DNA of 8,554 nt from Bacteroidota bacterium (GTDB taxonomy: Bacteria > Bacteroidota > Ignavibacteria > SZUA-365), in the NCBI GenBank assembly GCA_018224415.1, contig JAGTUZ010000246.1, positions 1-8,554 on the forward strand. Direction: 5' to 3'. The notes below the pieces were generated by a model. That model was not told the DNA's origin. It did not search any database and worked only from the letters and a program-made list of their open reading frames with translations. This document shows, in pieces, positions 6,635 through 8,554 of the stretch. Made by a program: the position numbers and the translations under genes. The stretch's first letter is position 1; each line of letters begins with the position of its first letter.

Positions 6635-7540
6635 TCAGAAGCTGGAATTCGTGCGGAAGGTGGTGAAGCGATCGGCGAGCTGTTCCTGCGTCAGCGCGCG
6701 GATGCCGTCGATCGAGAATTCCTCCACGCAGAAGGAAGCGAGCGCGCTGCCGTAGACCACGGCCTTGCGCATATTGGCCACGCTGACGTCGCCCGTGCGC
6801 GCCAGCCAGCCGATGAAGCCGCCGGCGAAGGTGTCGCCCGCGCCGGTGGGATCCTTGATCGCCTCGAGCGGAAACGCGGCGGAGGAGAAGTAGCTGTCCT
6901 TCGACATCATCACGGCGCCGTGTTCTCCCTTCTTGATCACAACGACCTTCGGACCCATCCGCAGCATTTTCTGTCCGGCAACGATGAGGTTGCGTTCCTC
7001 GGTGAGCATCCGCGCTTCCTCGTCATTGAGGATGAGCACATCCACTTTCTTCAGCACGGCCTTGAGTTCCTTTTTGCTGATGTCGATCCACAGGTTCATC
7101 GTGTCGCAGACGACCAGGCGGGGCTCCTCGATCTGCTCGAGCACTTCCATCTGCAGGGAAGGGTGGATGTTGCCGAGCAGCACGAATTCGCTTTTCTTCC
7201 AGGGCTCGGGAATGACCGGGTGGAAATGCTCGAACACGCCGAGTTCGGTGTACAGCGTGTCGCGGGTATTCATGTCGTCATGGTAGCGGCCGCCCCAGCT
7301 GAAGGTCTTGCCCTCGGCCTCGCGCACGAGTCCGAGCAGGTCGATGCGTCGGGACTCGAGAAAGCGGATGTGTTCCTCCGGAAAGTCCGCGCCGACGATA
7401 CCGACACAGCGCACATCGTCGGTCAGGTAGCTGGCCGCGATCGAGCAGAAGGTGGCCGAGCCGCCGAGGGCCTGTTCCATTTTGCCGAAGGGGGTGTCGA
7501 GGTAGTCGAGGGCGACGGAGCCGACGATGAGGACGCTCAT
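6635..7540 (-). CDS. PfkB-family carbohydrate/nucleoside kinase
   Basis: Predicted 301-residue ribokinase-fold kinase that would transfer phosphate from ATP to a sugar or nucleoside hydroxyl in the cytoplasm. It has the N-terminal strand MSVLIVGSVALDYLDTP, the glycine motif ALGGSATFCSIAASYL (24-39) in the place of PfkB signature 1, the LNDEEARML segment (171-179; NxxE-like), VIKKGEHGAV (201-210), and signature 2, DPTGAGDTFAGGF (230-242), with catalytic base Asp236. Length is normal. The substrate is not readable from sequence; ribose, adenosine/inosine or another pentose are all possible. Its position directly upstream of mtnA suggests a pentose-phosphate or methylthioribose salvage role, but the known methylthioribose kinase MtnK belongs to a different fold. 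An AGGAG ribosome site lies six bases before the ATG, and the start is 31 bases after the stop of the phosphatase gene. Confidence 0.92.
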   Translation of the reverse strand: MSVLIVGSVALDYLDTPFGKMEQALGGSATFCSIAASYLTDDVRCVGIVGADFPEEHIRFLESRRIDLLGLVREAEGKTFSWGGRYHDDMNTRDTLYTELGVFEHFHPVIPEPWKKSEFVLLGNIHPSLQMEVLEQIEEPRLVVCDTMNLWIDISKKELKAVLKKVDVLILNDEEARMLTEERNLIVAGQKMLRMGPKVVVIKKGEHGAVMMSKDSYFSSAAFPLEAIKDPTGAGDTFAGGFIGWLARTGDVSVANMRKAVVYGSALASFCVEEFSIDGIRALTQEQLADRFTTFRTNSSF

Positions 7541-7571
7541 GAACTTCTCCTGTGGTTGCGGCGTCGGGTGT

Positions 7572-8402
7572 TCATTCCCGCGCCTTCATCGTGATGACCA
7601 ATGATTTCGCTTCCTCCAGCACGCGCAGCATGTCATCATGGATGCGGCCGTTGGAACCGAGGAAAGGCGGTTGATGGATGTCATGCGGCGCGCCGGCGAA
7701 GTCCGACACGCGTCCCCCCGCCTCCTCGATGAGCAGGTGTCCCGCCGCCTTGTCCCAGGGCTGCAGCGCCACTTCCCAGAAGCCGTCGAGGCGTCCCGCC
7801 GCCACATAGGCGCAGTCCAGCGCCGCGCTGCCCAGGCGCCGGATAGCCTGCGCCTCCTTGAGGAAGCCGATGAAGCGCTCGTAGCAGTAGTCCGGATTTT
7901 CGCGGATGTTATACGGGAAGCCCGTCACCAGCATGGCCTTCTCGATGCGGGAAATATCAGACACATGTATCCGTTTCCCATTGAGGAAGGCGCCCGCGCC
8001 GCGCGCGGCGTGGAAGAGTTCGTCGCGCACCGGATCGTGGATCACGCCCGCGAGCAGTTCGCCGTCGCGCTCGAGCGCGATGGAGATGCTGAAGATCGGG
8101 AAGGCGTGTGTGTAGTTCGTCGTGCCGTCGAGCGGATCGATGATCCAGCGGTGCGAGGCACCAATGTTGTGCGCCCCGCCCTCCTCGCCCAGGATGCCGT
8201 GGCCGGGGAAGGCCTCGAGCAGGATGTCGACGATGCGGCGCTCGGCGTTGCGGTCCGCCTCCGTGACGAGGTTGAACTGCTGCTGGTTCTTCACCTCGAT
8301 CTCCCGCAGGTTGCCGAGATGGTGCAGCAGCACCGTGCCCGCCTCGCGGGCGGCGTGCTGGGCGGTTTCGATGTATGTTTCGTGTTCTGTCATATCCAGC
8401 AT
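7572..8402 (-). CDS. suhB: Inositol-1-monophosphatase family protein
   Basis: Predicted 276-residue metal-dependent (Mg2+, Li+-sensitive family) sugar phosphatase of the IMPase/SuhB fold. The metal-binding motifs are complete: LGEEGG (71-76, Glu73/Glu74), WIIDPLDGTTNY (86-97, Asp89 and Asp92) and WDKAAGHLLIEEAGG (216-230, Asp217). Length matches the family. Members hydrolyse myo-inositol-1-phosphate and related sugar phosphates (fructose-1,6-bisphosphate, NADP, PAP in side branches); the sequence best fits the general IMPase group, so the symbol suhB is by family only. There are two possible in-frame ATGs, 8402 and 8393, neither with a clear ribosome site; I give the longer. It is the first gene of the minus-strand row. 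A G15 run (coding-strand sense) lies about 50 bases upstream. Confidence 0.92.
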   Translation of the reverse strand: MLDMTEHETYIETAQHAAREAGTVLLHHLGNLREIEVKNQQQFNLVTEADRNAERRIVDILLEAFPGHGILGEEGGAHNIGASHRWIIDPLDGTTNYTHAFPIFSISIALERDGELLAGVIHDPVRDELFHAARGAGAFLNGKRIHVSDISRIEKAMLVTGFPYNIRENPDYCYERFIGFLKEAQAIRRLGSAALDCAYVAAGRLDGFWEVALQPWDKAAGHLLIEEAGGRVSDFAGAPHDIHQPPFLGSNGRIHDDMLRVLEEAKSLVITMKARE

Positions 8403-8452
8403 ATAAAGTACGCAAACAGCGGGTGAGGGAAAAACGGGGGACCCGTCCGCCT

Positions 8453-8467
8453 CCCCCCCCCCCCCCC
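8453..8467. repeat. 15-base poly-C (poly-G on the operon strand) upstream of suhB
   Basis: Fifteen uninterrupted C residues on the + strand, followed by more C-rich sequence (GCCCGCCCCCCGG). Read on the minus strand, this is a G15 run 51 bases upstream of the first gene of the five-gene row. The rest of 8403-8554 holds no gene I can support. It contains a perfect 12-bp palindrome, CCGGACGTCCGG, at 8520-8531, and AT-rich sequence at 8399-8410. Tract length in raw data is often uncertain, so this may also be a sequencing or assembly weak point. Confidence 0.75.
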
Positions 8468-8554
8468 GCCCGCCCCCCGGCCTTCAGGCCTTTCCGCACT
8501 TTTCCTATGTTTCCCATAACCGGACGTCCGGATCTCTTTTTCAACAAAGGGTTC

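Noticed and set aside
5558..7594. 678-residue open frame on the + strand spanning mtnA and the kinase
   Set aside because: Very long, but it crosses two well-supported minus-strand genes and their gap, and reads as Arg/His/Gly/Ala-rich antisense sequence without motifs. High-GC codon bias suppresses stops in this frame.
8399..8410. Bacteroidota-type -7 box (TACTTTAT) before the IMPase gene
   Set aside because: Only a partial match, overlapping the 8402 ATG, with no convincing -33 box at the right distance; too weak to annotate.
7957..8547. 196-residue minus-strand frame running through the poly-G tract
   Set aside because: Begins at a TTG, passes through a Gly run and then overlaps the IMPase gene out of frame as Arg/Pro-rich sequence. 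Not a gene as it stands; kept only as part of the tract-length finding.

Overview
This is an 8.55-kb, GC-rich window (roughly 60% G+C by eye) of chromosomal character. The probable source is an uncultivated member of the Bacteroidota/Chlorobiota superphylum. The main evidence is the first gene, which ends in a type IX secretion (T9SS) sorting domain of the 'YPNP...' type. The second gene is a lipoprotein with an acidic stretch right after the lipid-anchored cysteine, as in Bacteroidota surface lipoproteins. High GC and clear Shine-Dalgarno sequences before several genes fit a Chlorobiota/Ignavibacteria/Kapabacteria-like lineage better than classic low-GC Bacteroidia; this placement is inference. 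There is no rRNA, tRNA, CRISPR array, transposase, phage gene or toxin-antitoxin pair.

Layout. The left third is on the + strand: the 3' end of a T9SS-secreted protein (1-639), a strong hairpin (661-701), a beta-propeller-like lipoprotein (749-2173), and a PAP2-type integral membrane phosphatase (2237-2866). The right two thirds are on the - strand and read from right to left: an inositol-monophosphatase family enzyme (8402-7572), a PfkB-family kinase (7540-6635), methylthioribose-1-phosphate isomerase mtnA (6562-5444), recO (5429-4662) and an HtrA/DegP protease (4491-2962). The first four have gaps of 31, 72 and 14 bp and look like one operon. The htrA gene follows after 170 bp and may have its own promoter.

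The two gene groups converge at 2867-2961. This gap is filled by a nested inverted repeat (2833-2963), whose outer arms reach into the 3' ends of both flanking genes.

How the genes work together. The left genes are cell-envelope and secreted functions. The right genes are housekeeping: methionine or nucleoside-sugar salvage (mtnA, perhaps with the kinase and phosphatase), recombination repair (recO) and envelope protein quality control (htrA). I do not see a complete undescribed system. The items most worth a second look are the composite inverted repeat at the convergent junction, the in-frame 15-bp tandem repeat inside mtnA, the 15-base poly-G tract upstream of the right-hand operon, and the mtnA-kinase-phosphatase linkage.
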